From: Caproiciproducens galactitolivorans
GTDB taxonomy: Bacteria > Bacillota > Clostridia > Oscillospirales > Acutalibacteraceae
Reading direction: 5' to 3'
Length of the DNA: 64,000 nucleotides
Assembly (NCBI RefSeq): GCF_026672255.1
Contig: NZ_JAPOHA010000002.1
Coordinates: 224,553 to 288,552, forward strand
Position 1 is the first letter of the stretch. Each line of letters starts with the position of its first letter. The notes under the pieces are model-generated. The model saw only the letters and a list, made by a program, of their open reading frames with translations. It did not search any database and was not told where the DNA came from. Positions 26,581-35,542 of this stretch are shown here, piece by piece. A program made the position numbers and the translations under genes.

Positions 26581-28080
26581 TTGCCAAACACGGCAAATAA
26601 CAAGCAACCTAAGCGAAGTTCCGGTATTTTACTTCCGATCAGCAGCCTGCCTTCCGATTACGGAATCGGCACTTTCGGGAACCAGGCATTTCAATTTATT
26701 GATTTTTTAAAAAATGCCCGGCAGAAGTATTGGCAGATTCTTCCCATTGGGCCAACCAGTTTTGGAGACAGCCCGTATCAGTCTTTTTCCGCTTTTGCGG
26801 GGAATCCCTATTTTATCGATCTCAATATTTTAATAAACGAAGAATTGATAATGAAAACGGAAGCGGACGCGTTCGACTGGGGCGGCGGGAATGAAGTGGA
26901 CTATTCCGCTCTCTTTGAATCGCGTTATACGATTTTGCGCACGGCTTATCATAGAAGCAAACATTCTGGCACGGAAGAATACGAAAAGTTTTGTACGGAA
27001 AACGAATACTGGCTGAAGGATTACAGCCTTTATATGGCGCTGAAGTTTCATTTTGATCAGCAGCCCTGGTGGCTTTGGCCGGACGATATCCGCGTTTATC
27101 AAGCCGCCGCCGTTCGGAAATACACGGAAGAGCTGAAAGCCGAAACCGAATTCTGGAAATTTTTACAGTTTAAATTTTTTGAACAGTGGAAAAGGATAAA
27201 GGATTATGCGAACCAGAACGATATAAGGATTATCGGCGACATCCCGATTTATGTGGCGCTGGATAGTGCGGATGTGTGGTCGCACAGCGAATTGTTCCAG
27301 CTGGACGCGCAGCGCAGGCCGGTAAAGGTTTCGGGCGTTCCGCCGGATGCCTTTTCCAAAGAGGGTCAGCTTTGGGGAAATCCGCTGTACGATTGGGATG
27401 CAATGGAGCGGCAGGGCTTCGACTGGTGGAAAAAACGGATGGAGTATTCGGCGAAGATTTATGATAAAATCCGGATAGACCATTTTATCGGTGTTGCACA
27501 GTATTATGCCATCCCGGCGGAAGAAACGACAGCGATCAGCGGCAACTGGCAGAAAGGTCCCGGACTGAAACTTACAAACGCGATCAACTCCTCCATCGGG
27601 AAATCCCGAATCATTGCGGAGGATTTGGGCGTTGTGGCGCCGGAAGTGAAGAAGCTTCTGAAAAAGACAGGCTATCCCGGAATGAAGGTTTTGCAGTTTG
27701 CTTTTGAGGGAAACCCGCAAAACGAGCATTTGCCATGCCATTATACAAACAATATGGTGGTTTATTCCGGAACGCATGATAACAACACCCTTGTCGGCTT
27801 TTTTGACGGTTTAAAAAGGAAGCACTTGAAATTTGCAAAAGAATACCTTCACGTCAGGAAGAAAAAGGAACTGCCGCAGGCTGCCATACGCGCTTTATAC
27901 GCCAGCGTTGCGGACACCGTTATTTTACAGGCGCAGGACATTTTAATGCTGCCCGGCAGCGCAAGAATGAATTTCCCTTCGACAATCGGTACGAACTGGC
28001 GCTGGCGTTTGAAAAAAAACCAGCTTACCGAAGATCTTGCAAAAGAGCTGGAACGTTTAACGATCGTTTATGACAGATAA
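26581..28080 (+). CDS. malQ: 4-alpha-glucanotransferase MalQ (GH77)
   Basis: This 499-residue GH77 enzyme shows SGILLPISSLPSDYGIG at the N-terminus, the nucleophile section KIRIDHFIGV, the acid/base section IIAEDLGVV and the stabilising-Asp section YSGTHDNNTLVGFF. It transfers alpha-1,4-glucan segments between maltodextrins in the cytoplasm. The TTG start at 26581 has GAGGGG nine bases upstream; a longer frame would place the start ahead of the promoter's -10 box. It forms an operon with glgP. Confidence 0.95.
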   Translation: MPNTANNKQPKRSSGILLPISSLPSDYGIGTFGNQAFQFIDFLKNARQKYWQILPIGPTSFGDSPYQSFSAFAGNPYFIDLNILINEELIMKTEADAFDWGGGNEVDYSALFESRYTILRTAYHRSKHSGTEEYEKFCTENEYWLKDYSLYMALKFHFDQQPWWLWPDDIRVYQAAAVRKYTEELKAETEFWKFLQFKFFEQWKRIKDYANQNDIRIIGDIPIYVALDSADVWSHSELFQLDAQRRPVKVSGVPPDAFSKEGQLWGNPLYDWDAMERQGFDWWKKRMEYSAKIYDKIRIDHFIGVAQYYAIPAEETTAISGNWQKGPGLKLTNAINSSIGKSRIIAEDLGVVAPEVKKLLKKTGYPGMKVLQFAFEGNPQNEHLPCHYTNNMVVYSGTHDNNTLVGFFDGLKRKHLKFAKEYLHVRKKKELPQAAIRALYASVADTVILQAQDILMLPGSARMNFPSTIGTNWRWRLKKNQLTEDLAKELERLTIVYDR

Positions 28081-28102
28081 ATTTGGGTTAGGGGAGAATG
28101 CT

Positions 28103-30439
28103 ATGAACACATTTAAAAGTGATGTTATTGAATTGCTGGAATTGGAGTACGGAAAAACAATTCAGCAGGCAAATACCGTTGAGCTTTATCATGCAATTAC
28201 AAAAGCAGCCATGAAACCGGTAAAAGCAAAATGGGATGTTCCGGCGGCAGGGAAAAAAGCCTGTTATTTTTCAGCGGAATTTTTAACCGGCCGGCTGATT
28301 TACAGCAATCTGATGAATTTAGGCCTTTTAAATACGTTGTCGGAACTATTTAATGAAAACAATATCGATATTCGTGCCTTGGAGGAAGTCGAAGACGCCG
28401 CCCTTGGCAACGGCGGGCTTGGCAGGCTGGCCGCCTGTTTCCTTGACTCCGCAGCGACAAAGGGAATTCCGCTGAACGGATATGGCATCCGCTATCACTA
28501 CGGGCTGTTCAAGCAGTATTTTGAAAACGGATTCCAGAAAGAAACGGCGGATGACTGGCTAAGGTTCGGCGATCCGTGGTCCCTGCGGCGCGAAGACGAA
28601 AAGGTAACCGTCCAGTTTAAAAACCAGACCGTGTACGCGGTGCCGTATGATATGCCGGTGATCGGTTACGGTGCGCAGATGGTGAATACGCTTCGCCTGT
28701 GGCAGGCGGAACCGATAAATGCCTTTAATTTTCGGCTCTTCAATGACCAGAAATTTGAGTTGGCGGTTCGCGAGCGGAATGAAGCGGAGGCCATTTCCAG
28801 TGTATTGTATCCGAACGATTCCACCGCAAAGGGGAAAAAGCTCCGGTTAAAGCAACAGTACTTCTTTACCAGCGCTTCCTTACAGGATATGATACGCAGC
28901 TATAAGAAAAAGTATGGGAATAACTTTTCGCATTTTCCGGATGAATACGCCGTACAGCTGAACGATACGCATCCGGTTGTGTCGGTTCCCGAATTTATAC
29001 GCCTTCTGGTTACAAATGAGCGGGTATCGTTCCCGAAAGCGCTAAAACTTGCAAGGCAGACCTTCGCCTATACAAACCATACTATTATGGCGGAAGCTTT
29101 GGAAAAATGGGACGTTAACCTCTTTCGGAGCGTTATTCCGAATGTATACCGCTATGTTGTGATGATCGACAGGGCGTTGGTCAAGGAACTTGTAAGCCTG
29201 GGTGTTCCGGAAGAACAGCAGGAACAGTATCGCATTATCGCTGAAAATAAGCAAATCCATATGGCAAGGCTGGCTGTGTTTGCCACGCATTCCGTAAACG
29301 GCGTTGCAAAAATTCATACGGAAATTTTGAAAAACAGTACGCTGAAAGAATGGTATGCCCTTTACCCCGAACGGTTTAATAATAAAACAAACGGGATTAC
29401 CCAGCGCCGCTGGCTTGCGCTGAGCAACCGGGAACTGTCCGGTTTTATCACCGAAAAAATCGGCAGTGCGTGGTTAACAGATTTAAGCAAATTAAAGAAT
29501 CTGGAAAAGTACAAAGATGACGCGGAAGTGATCCGGCAGTTTGCGGAAATCAAACAGATTAAAAAACGCCAGCTTGCGGAATATATCGAAAAGCAGGAAG
29601 GCATAAAACTGAATCCGGATTTCGTATTCGACGTTCAGGTAAAGCGAATGCATGAATATAAACGGCAGCTGTTAAATGCTTTTTCCATTTTGGATATTTA
29701 CTATGGAATAAAAGAAGGAAGAATTCCGGATTTTCATCCTACGGTTTTCCTTTTTGGCGGAAAAGCGGCTCCCGGTTATCTCCGCGCGAAGGGAATTATC
29801 AAGTTTATCAATGAAATCGCCGGTAAAATCAATAACGATCCCGCAATAAACGAAAAGATGAAAGTGGTATTTGTTTCGAATTACAATGTTTCGTATGCGG
29901 AAAAAATCATGCCGGCCGCGGATATTTCCGAGCAGATTTCAACGGCGGGAACGGAAGCCTCCGGAACCGGAAATATGAAGCTGATGCTGAACGGGGCGGT
30001 AACGCTGGGAACCTATGACGGTGCAAATATTGAAATTGTGCAGCAGGCCGGAGAGGAAAACAATTATATTTTCGGGGCGCGCGTGGAAGAATTGGGAAAA
30101 ATGGAAGAATCCTATGACCCGAAAAAAATCTATCAGCGTGAAGAAAGGGTGCGCAGGGTGGTAGACAGTCTGGTCAACGGAGAACTGGATGACGGCGGAA
30201 CGAACCTGTTTAAGGAACTGTACGATTCCTTATTAATGGGTGCGAGCTGGCATAAACCGGATGTGTATTTCCTGCTGTATGATTTTCTGCCCTATTGTGA
30301 TGCGAAACTTCAGGCGATTCAGGATTACGCCGACCGGTTCGGTTTTACCCGGAAATGCTTTTTGAATACGGCGAATGCAGGCGTATTTTCCAGTGACAGA
30401 ACCATTCAGGAATATGCGGCGGAAATCTGGAATGTGTAA
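28103..30439 (+). CDS. glgP: Glycogen/maltodextrin phosphorylase (GT35)
   Basis: This 778-residue phosphorylase has the pyridoxal-phosphate section EASGTGNMKLMLNGAVTLGT, with the PLP lysine at about 626. The N-terminal half carries EDAALGNGGLGRLAACFLDS. It releases glucose 1-phosphate from alpha-glucans. The ATG at 28103 is preceded by AGGGGAG; an earlier start overlapping malQ would add 11 residues. With malQ it forms a glycogen or starch-fragment breakdown unit under the divergent LacI-type regulator. Confidence 0.96.
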   Translation: MNTFKSDVIELLELEYGKTIQQANTVELYHAITKAAMKPVKAKWDVPAAGKKACYFSAEFLTGRLIYSNLMNLGLLNTLSELFNENNIDIRALEEVEDAALGNGGLGRLAACFLDSAATKGIPLNGYGIRYHYGLFKQYFENGFQKETADDWLRFGDPWSLRREDEKVTVQFKNQTVYAVPYDMPVIGYGAQMVNTLRLWQAEPINAFNFRLFNDQKFELAVRERNEAEAISSVLYPNDSTAKGKKLRLKQQYFFTSASLQDMIRSYKKKYGNNFSHFPDEYAVQLNDTHPVVSVPEFIRLLVTNERVSFPKALKLARQTFAYTNHTIMAEALEKWDVNLFRSVIPNVYRYVVMIDRALVKELVSLGVPEEQQEQYRIIAENKQIHMARLAVFATHSVNGVAKIHTEILKNSTLKEWYALYPERFNNKTNGITQRRWLALSNRELSGFITEKIGSAWLTDLSKLKNLEKYKDDAEVIRQFAEIKQIKKRQLAEYIEKQEGIKLNPDFVFDVQVKRMHEYKRQLLNAFSILDIYYGIKEGRIPDFHPTVFLFGGKAAPGYLRAKGIIKFINEIAGKINNDPAINEKMKVVFVSNYNVSYAEKIMPAADISEQISTAGTEASGTGNMKLMLNGAVTLGTYDGANIEIVQQAGEENNYIFGARVEELGKMEESYDPKKIYQREERVRRVVDSLVNGELDDGGTNLFKELYDSLLMGASWHKPDVYFLLYDFLPYCDAKLQAIQDYADRFGFTRKCFLNTANAGVFSSDRTIQEYAAEIWNV

Positions 30440-30460
30440 AGGATTCCGATGGGACTGTCC

Positions 30461-30489
30461 TTGCAAACCGGAGCATGTTATGCTACAAT
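30461..30489 (+). promoter_or_regulatory. Sigma-A promoter for the membrane protein-acpS-nnr run
   Basis: TTGCAA at 30461-30466 and TACAAT at 30484-30489 are 17 bases apart, 32 bases before the next start codon. Confidence 0.65.
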
Positions 30490-30521
30490 AACGAATAATA
30501 TATGGTGTTGGAGAGATATGA

Positions 30522-31034
30522 ATGGATATTTTTATTGAACAGATTGTCAAGAAAAAAATTGGAAGCAAGGATATTTTCATCTATATCGCCGTACTTCTCG
30601 GAATCGGAATCATTCTTTCCCTGATCGCCGCGATGATTCCCATGCTCCTTCTGCCTGTGCTGGTCGGTCTTATTGCCGCGGCTTATTTTATTTTTACATC
30701 CCGCAGCATTGAATACGAGTACAGTGTGACGAACAGCGATATTACCATCGATAAAATTATTTCCCGCCGTAAAAGAAAAAGTGTTCTTTCCGTGGATGCG
30801 CACGATATCGAATACTTTGCAAAATACCGTGCGAAGGATCAGCATGCAAAATCGTATTCACAGCGCATCGATGCGTCGGATAACGAAAAGGGCGAGAATA
30901 CCTGGTGCTTTGTCGCGCGTCATCCGCAAAAGGGAAACGTTTTGGTGCTGTTCAGTCCCAATGAAAAGGTTCTCACGGCGATAAAGCCATTTCTTACAAG
31001 GCAGGTAGCATTGGATGCTTTTGGTAGGAATTGA
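30522..31034 (+). CDS. Two-pass membrane protein of unknown function
   Basis: This 170-residue protein has a short cytoplasmic N-terminus, two membrane segments (about 19-38 and 40-58) and a soluble C-terminal domain starting SRSIEYEYSVTNSDITIDKI. The layout resembles small clostridial proteins annotated as DUF6106, but I cannot confirm this by eye. Its last 20 bases overlap the start of acpS, so the two are coupled. No catalytic motif is visible. Confidence 0.7.
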   Translation: MDIFIEQIVKKKIGSKDIFIYIAVLLGIGIILSLIAAMIPMLLLPVLVGLIAAAYFIFTSRSIEYEYSVTNSDITIDKIISRRKRKSVLSVDAHDIEYFAKYRAKDQHAKSYSQRIDASDNEKGENTWCFVARHPQKGNVLVLFSPNEKVLTAIKPFLTRQVALDAFGRN

Positions 31035-31401
31035 TCTGATAGAAAATAAAAGAATAGAAAAATCGATATCCAATCCGCGCTTTTTAAGGAGGATACTCGG
31101 CAAATCCGAGTATTCCCAACTTGAGATGCGCGGATTTCCTGTTCAGAGCGTTGCGGCAAGCTTCTGCGCAAAAGAAGCCTTTTCCAAAGCGCTCGGCACC
31201 GGGATACGGGGATTTTTGCTCAGCGATGTCGAGCTTCTGCGGAAAAACAGCGGGGAACCGTATTTGCATTTAAGCGGAAACGCGCTGCGAATTGCGGAAC
31301 AGAGGGGAATCATTTTTCACGTCAGTGTAACGCATACGAAAGAATATGCGTCCGCGGTCGTAATCGGGGAGGAGAAACGCGATGAAGGTATTAAACTGTG
31401 A
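31015..31401 (+). CDS. acpS: Holo-[acyl-carrier-protein] synthase
   Basis: This 128-residue phosphopantetheinyl transferase has the magnesium-binding section VGIDLIENKRI and the conserved ASFCAKEAFSKALGTGI. It transfers 4'-phosphopantetheine from CoA to acyl carrier protein for fatty acid synthesis. It overlaps the upstream membrane-protein gene by 20 bases and nnr by 20 bases. The acpS-nnr pairing is common in Firmicutes. Confidence 0.95.
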   Translation: MLLVGIDLIENKRIEKSISNPRFLRRILGKSEYSQLEMRGFPVQSVAASFCAKEAFSKALGTGIRGFLLSDVELLRKNSGEPYLHLSGNALRIAEQRGIIFHVSVTHTKEYASAVVIGEEKRDEGIKL

Positions 31402-32941
31402 ACAGTCGAGGGAGCTTGAAAAAAAGGCCGTAGACGCAGGGATGAGCTATTTGGAGCTGATGGAAAACGCCGGTGCCGCGGCAGTCCGGTTTATGCGGAA
31501 AAAGTTCAGCTTAACCAACAAGCAGGCGGTGATCCTATGCGGAAAAGGAAATAACGGCGGGGACGGATTTGTTGCCGCCCGCCTCCTTTCGGAATACGGC
31601 GCACAGGTTTCCGTGCTCCTTGTCGACGGCTATCCTGTGACGGAAATCGCGAAAACCATGTTTTCCCGCCTGCGCGGCACAGCGGTTCGCATCGTCAATT
31701 ACAGCGACAACGCGGATACGGCCGACCGGCTGATTTCGGACGCGGATTTTGTTCTGGATGCAATTTACGGAACGGGCTTTCACGGTTCCGCCGCGCAAAG
31801 CCTGCTTCGTCCCTTCCATGCGGTTCGCAATTCCTCCGCGGTCGTTATTGCCGTTGATATGCCGAGCGGGGCGAACTGCGAAACCGGCGCGGTGGAAGGG
31901 GAATGTATAAAAGCGGACTATACGGTTACGTTTTCCACTTTGAAGAACGGACATCTGATTCGGCCCGCGCAGGAATTTTGCGGGGAAATCGCCGTTGCGC
32001 CGATCGGTATCCGCTCGGAGCTTATCAATAGTCAGGAGCATTCCTTTGAAGTAACGGAGCAGGCCGATGTCCATTCTTTCTTTTCACGGAGGAGCCCGGA
32101 AAGCAACAAGGGGGATTATGGGCGTCTGCTGTGCCTGTGCGGAAGTGACGGGATGGCCGGAGCGGCAATTATGAGCGCGAAGGCGGCTGTTCGCTGCGGC
32201 GCCGGTCTGGTAAACGTGGCGCTCCCGAGGTCGATTTATCCCATTGTCGCCTCCCGGGTAATCGAACCGGTTTATACTTTGCTTGATTATGATCAGGAAG
32301 GGAATTTACAGGATGGAAGCCGTGCGGCTTTCTTTCAAGCTTTCTCCGCTGCAAGCGCCTGCCTGATCGGGTGCGGGCTGGGGAAGAGCAAAAAAACCGC
32401 GGAACTTGTCTGCCGGCTTATTTCCGAATCACAAATACCGCTCATCGTTGACGCGGATGGCATAAACATACTGGCCGAGAATATAAATATATTGAAAACA
32501 GCCCATGCCCCGATCGTATTAACGCCGCATCCCGGTGAAATGGCCCGCCTGCTGAAAACCTCGGTAAAAGACGTCCAGTCCCATCGGCTCGAGTATGCCC
32601 GGAACTTTGCAAAAGAGCACAATGTGATTCTGGTACTCAAAGGCGCCGGCACGCTGATTGCGGAACCGAACGGGATGGCGCATTTGAATATGACCGGAAA
32701 TGCAGGAATGGCAAAGGGCGGCAGCGGCGACGTACTGGCGGGGATGATGGCTTCCTTTCTTGCACAGGGCATGGAACCGGTAAAAGCGGCGGTCGGTGCG
32801 GTTTACCTTCATGGAGCCGCCGGTGACCGGTGTGCCAAAGAACTTTCCCAGTGCGCGATGCTTCCGACCGACATCATTGAAATGCTTCCAGGGCTGTTTT
32901 TGGAAATTGAGCAGGAAAGCCGCCTGTTTTCCGCAAAATAA
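31382..32941 (+). CDS. nnr: Bifunctional NAD(P)H-hydrate epimerase/dehydratase
   Basis: This 519-residue protein fuses an N-terminal YjeF epimerase domain (about 1-210; ILCGKGNNGGDGFVAARLL, DAIYGTGFHG) to a C-terminal ribokinase-like dehydratase domain (about 230-515; TPHPGEMARLL, NMTGNAGMAKGGSGDVLAGM). It repairs hydrated NADH and NADPH. GGGGAGGAG lies before the ATG, which is inside acpS. Length and domain order match full-length Nnr. Confidence 0.96.
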   Translation: MKVLNCEQSRELEKKAVDAGMSYLELMENAGAAAVRFMRKKFSLTNKQAVILCGKGNNGGDGFVAARLLSEYGAQVSVLLVDGYPVTEIAKTMFSRLRGTAVRIVNYSDNADTADRLISDADFVLDAIYGTGFHGSAAQSLLRPFHAVRNSSAVVIAVDMPSGANCETGAVEGECIKADYTVTFSTLKNGHLIRPAQEFCGEIAVAPIGIRSELINSQEHSFEVTEQADVHSFFSRRSPESNKGDYGRLLCLCGSDGMAGAAIMSAKAAVRCGAGLVNVALPRSIYPIVASRVIEPVYTLLDYDQEGNLQDGSRAAFFQAFSAASACLIGCGLGKSKKTAELVCRLISESQIPLIVDADGINILAENINILKTAHAPIVLTPHPGEMARLLKTSVKDVQSHRLEYARNFAKEHNVILVLKGAGTLIAEPNGMAHLNMTGNAGMAKGGSGDVLAGMMASFLAQGMEPVKAAVGAVYLHGAAGDRCAKELSQCAMLPTDIIEMLPGLFLEIEQESRLFSAK

Positions 32942-32980
32942 CGCGGCGCTCAATATTATTTTTGCGGAGAATGTACAGCC

Positions 32981-33487
32981 ATGCGCCGAATATTCTGTAT
33001 TTTTGCTTTTTTCATTTTGATGTTGCCCTCCACAGCCTGCGCGGCATCGACCATGGAAACAACCGATATTAATTTCTGTTTCCAATGCAAAGCCGATGTA
33101 AATTTTAACGGCGAGCAATTTTCCTGCAACCTGAGCCGCAGCGCGCCGGGCAGGGCAAGTGTTCAGCTTTTGAACGGCGATTTAAACGGTTTATCCTATA
33201 ACTGGGACGGAGACGGCTTTTCCGTTTCCTACGGGGATGTCTGCGCAAAAAGCGAAGACTGTGTACTGCCGGATACTTCCTTTGCCGTGGCTCTTTTGCA
33301 GGTTTTGGATTATGCGGAAAGAAGCGATTCTTTAACGCCGGGTTCAAACGGAACCTTTACCGGGAATTTGAATGACTGTGATTTCACTATTACCGTCGAT
33401 AAAAATTCAGGCAATATCCAAACGCTCGCTTTTCCGCAAAAAAATTTATCCGTAAAGTTTTATAATTACAATAAAGAAAAGGTGTGA
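32981..33487 (+). CDS. Secreted protein of unknown function
   Basis: This 168-residue protein starts with a clear signal peptide: MRR, a hydrophobic core to about residue 17, then PSTACAAS. Cleavage by signal peptidase I after ACA fits best, because the position -3 residue is poor for a lipobox. The mature part has three further cysteines and a beta-rich pattern and resembles no family I recognise. Clostridial envelope or sporulation proteins of this size are common neighbours of nnr. It ends at a terminator. Confidence 0.65.
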   Translation: MRRIFCIFAFFILMLPSTACAASTMETTDINFCFQCKADVNFNGEQFSCNLSRSAPGRASVQLLNGDLNGLSYNWDGDGFSVSYGDVCAKSEDCVLPDTSFAVALLQVLDYAERSDSLTPGSNGTFTGNLNDCDFTITVDKNSGNIQTLAFPQKNLSVKFYNYNKEKV

Positions 33488-33508
33488 CGTCGGTTGCACC
33501 TTTTTTAT
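33477..33508 (+). terminator. Terminator after the secreted-protein gene
   Basis: AAAAGGTGT pairs with GCACCTTTT around a loop of about 13 bases, followed by TT and ATTTT. The stem starts in the last codons of the gene. Confidence 0.7.
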
Positions 33509-33634
33509 TTTATATTTATGTCATCAACCGCCCGTAAATAATATTATGTGTTAGGGACTGCCTGTGAATAAAACCATTTTGCAATGTCAAGAATATTGGC
33601 AGAAACTATATCATAAATTATGCGGAGCGTGAAA

Positions 33635-34009
33635 GTGGTGAATATTCGAAGAGGCGATATCTATTATGCCGACCTGAGCCCTGTCGTTGGTTCGGAGCAG
33701 GGAGGCGTCCGTCCGGTTCTGATTGTACAAAACGACGTTGGAAACCGGTTCAGTCCGACCGTGATCGCGGCGGCAATTACCAGCCAGCGGGCGAAAGCCA
33801 ATCTTCCAACGCATATTATGCTGAACGCACAAACCACCGGTCTTGCCAAGGATTCCGTCGTATTGCTGGAACAGGTTCGTACAATTGATAAGCACAGGCT
33901 GAAAGAGCGCATGGGGCGCCTTGATAATACGTGTATGTCACAGGTTGATCAGGCTTTATCTATCAGCTTTGGCCTTGATCTTGAAGAGGAGCAACGTGAG
34001 GCTACATAG
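33635..34009 (+). CDS. Type II toxin endoribonuclease MazF/NdoA
   Basis: This 124-residue PemK/MazF-family protein has [30 protein letters not shown] and [14 protein letters not shown], very close to B. subtilis NdoA (EndoA). NdoA-type toxins cleave mRNA at specific short sites. The GTG start is chosen because GGAG at 33624-33627 is seven bases upstream; an ATG 15 bases earlier lacks a site. The antitoxin gene that normally precedes ndoA is absent: only 147 bases separate it from the preceding gene. Confidence 0.93.
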   Translation: MVNIRRGDIYYADLSPVVGSEQGGVRPVLIVQNDVGNRFSPTVIAAAITSQRAKANLPTHIMLNAQTTGLAKDSVVLLEQVRTIDKHRLKERMGRLDNTCMSQVDQALSISFGLDLEEEQREAT

Positions 34010-34040
34010 AATTGCCTGAAATCATAAAAAGGAACGTATA

Positions 34041-34080
34041 TTTTATTTGGATATGCAAAAAATAAGGAAACCAAATAAAA
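34041..34080. repeat. 10-bp inverted repeat before the coat-like genes
   Basis: TTTTATTTGG (34041-34050) and CCAAATAAAA (34071-34080) are exact inverted copies around a 20-base loop. The ribosome site of the next gene follows directly. It could be a weak terminator of mazF or a hairpin in the coat-gene leader. Confidence 0.4.
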
Positions 34081-34094
34081 AAGGAGTGTTGTAA

Positions 34095-34277
34095 TTGGCG
34101 TTAACGGAAAGGGAACTGACCGCAATTGAGGATCAGCTCAACGGAGAAAAACTTCTTATCACAAAGTTTAAAGCTTACTCCCAGATGTGTTCGGATTCGG
34201 CCATCAAGCAGAAATGCGATTCGATCGCGAACCGCCATCAGGGACATTACGATAAGCTTTTAAGCTTTTTAAGTTAA
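34095..34277 (+). CDS. Small helical protein, likely spore-coat associated
   Basis: This 60-residue all-helical protein (LTERELTAIEDQLNGEKLLITKFKAYS) has a TTG start with AAGGAGTG upstream. It lies 12 bases before a CotF-like gene and resembles the N-terminal part of that family, a ferritin-like helical pair. Spore-coat involvement is inferred from this neighbour. Confidence 0.6.
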   Translation: MALTERELTAIEDQLNGEKLLITKFKAYSQMCSDSAIKQKCDSIANRHQGHYDKLLSFLS

Positions 34278-34289
34278 GGAGTGGAAAAA

Positions 34290-34589
34290 ATGAACAATTC
34301 ACAATCAAGTACTTCACAGTCCGGCAGTGCGCAGATGCAGGATAAAGAGATTTTAGAGGATGTTCTGACCTCTCAGAAACATCTGACGGAATCTTATAAT
34401 ACGTTTGCAAACGAATGCGTAACTCCGAATATCCGGGACGAATTTATGCGCATTCTGGAGGAAGAGCACCAGATTCAGGCGGAAGTTTTTGACGACATGA
34501 AAAAACGCGGCTGGTATCAGACCCCTGCCGCGGAACAGCAGAAAATCCAGCAGGCAAAACAGAAATTCCAAAATCCCGGCCAACAATAA
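34290..34589 (+). CDS. CotF-like spore coat protein
   Basis: This 99-residue protein has a low-complexity Ser/Gln N-terminus (residues 1-17) and a helical domain (DKEILEDVLTSQKHLTESYNTFANEC, EEEHQIQAEVFDDMKKRGWYQT) typical of the coat F family. It also has a Gln-rich tail. CotF-family proteins are spore coat components in the mother cell. AAGGAGTGG lies before the ATG. It ends at a strong terminator. Confidence 0.8.
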   Translation: MNNSQSSTSQSGSAQMQDKEILEDVLTSQKHLTESYNTFANECVTPNIRDEFMRILEEEHQIQAEVFDDMKKRGWYQTPAAEQQKIQQAKQKFQNPGQQ

Positions 34590-34598
34590 AATGAAAAT

Positions 34599-34628
34599 GC
34601 CGGCTCCAAAAGGGGCCGGTGTTTTTTT
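34599..34628 (+). terminator. Terminator after the CotF-like gene
   Basis: CCGGCTCC and GGGGCCGG form an 8-bp stem with an AAAA loop, then TGTTTTTTT. Confidence 0.88.
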
Positions 34629-34661
34629 ATCTCCCTTTTTAATTCTTTATCCAATACAATA

Positions 34662-34695
34662 TTTGACACAATGTTTGACCTTGTACCGCTATAAT
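34662..34695 (+). promoter_or_regulatory. spoIIG-type promoter with Spo0A-like boxes
   Basis: TTGACA (34663-34668) and a perfect TATAAT (34690-34695) are 21 bases apart, much wider than usual. TTTGACA (34662) and TTTGACC (34674) are tandem sequences 12 bases apart, each resembling the reverse complement of the 0A box TGTCGAA. The B. subtilis spoIIG promoter also has a long spacer and Spo0A sites over the -35 region. Confidence 0.6.
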
Positions 34696-34720
34696 AATTT
34701 TAACGCGGGGAGGGATCTCT

Positions 34721-35542
34721 TTGAAGCAGAAGATCTACATAGATATTCTGGTCGGCGTGAATCTTTTTATTAATTATTTTTTATTGCTTGCCGTTTCAAA
34801 ATTCCTTTCCGTCCCCGTAAAACGGCCCCGCCTGATTGCCGCCGCTTCTTTGGGCGCCGCGGGTTCCCTGTCCATCTTATTGCCCGAAATTCCGATGCCT
34901 TTGTCGTTTTTATGGAAGCTGCTGCTGTCGGCGCTGATTATTCTGGCGGCTTATCGATATGATGGATTAAAAAATTTTTTGCGTGAGCTTGCCGCGTTTT
35001 ATGTCATTAGCTTTTCCTTCGCGGGCTTTATGATTGCATTATGGTATTTTTTGGCCCCTCAGGGGATGATTATAAAAAATTCGGTGGTCTATTTTAATAT
35101 TTCACCGCTGTTTTTGGTTGGAATGACGGTTGTCTGTTATTTCATCATCCGGCTGATTCACCGCATAACCGGACGGCAGGCTCCGGAAGACTTGTTTTGT
35201 ACGATTCAGATTGATATGAACGGAAAGACCGTTTCCTGTTCGGCAAAAGTCGATACCGGCAATACGCTGACCGAACCGTTTTCGAATCATCCGGTTGCCG
35301 TAGTTTTTGAAGACTGCATCATCGATATCATACCGAAGCAGAATGAAAAATTTCGTTTGGTTCCTTACCAGTCCGTTTCCGGCCCCGGGCTCCTGCCCGC
35401 ATTTAAGCCCGATAAACTGACCGTATGTTTCGGAAACCGGAAAACGGAGATTCATGAAGTGTACATAGCGGTTACAAAATCGAAGCTGGGAGCGTTCAGC
35501 GCGCTTCTGAATCCGGATTTATGTCAAAAAACGTCCGCCTAA
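34721..35542 (+). CDS. spoIIGA: Sigma-E processing peptidase SpoIIGA
   Basis: This 273-residue protein has five predicted membrane segments in residues 8-145 and a cytoplasmic aspartic-protease-like domain with the catalytic [14 protein letters not shown]. SpoIIGA removes the pro-sequence of sigma-E in the mother cell in response to forespore SpoIIR. The TTG start has GGGGAGGGA upstream. The gene directly precedes sigE, as in Bacillus. Confidence 0.95.
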   Translation: MKQKIYIDILVGVNLFINYFLLLAVSKFLSVPVKRPRLIAAASLGAAGSLSILLPEIPMPLSFLWKLLLSALIILAAYRYDGLKNFLRELAAFYVISFSFAGFMIALWYFLAPQGMIIKNSVVYFNISPLFLVGMTVVCYFIIRLIHRITGRQAPEDLFCTIQIDMNGKTVSCSAKVDTGNTLTEPFSNHPVAVVFEDCIIDIIPKQNEKFRLVPYQSVSGPGLLPAFKPDKLTVCFGNRKTEIHEVYIAVTKSKLGAFSALLNPDLCQKTSA

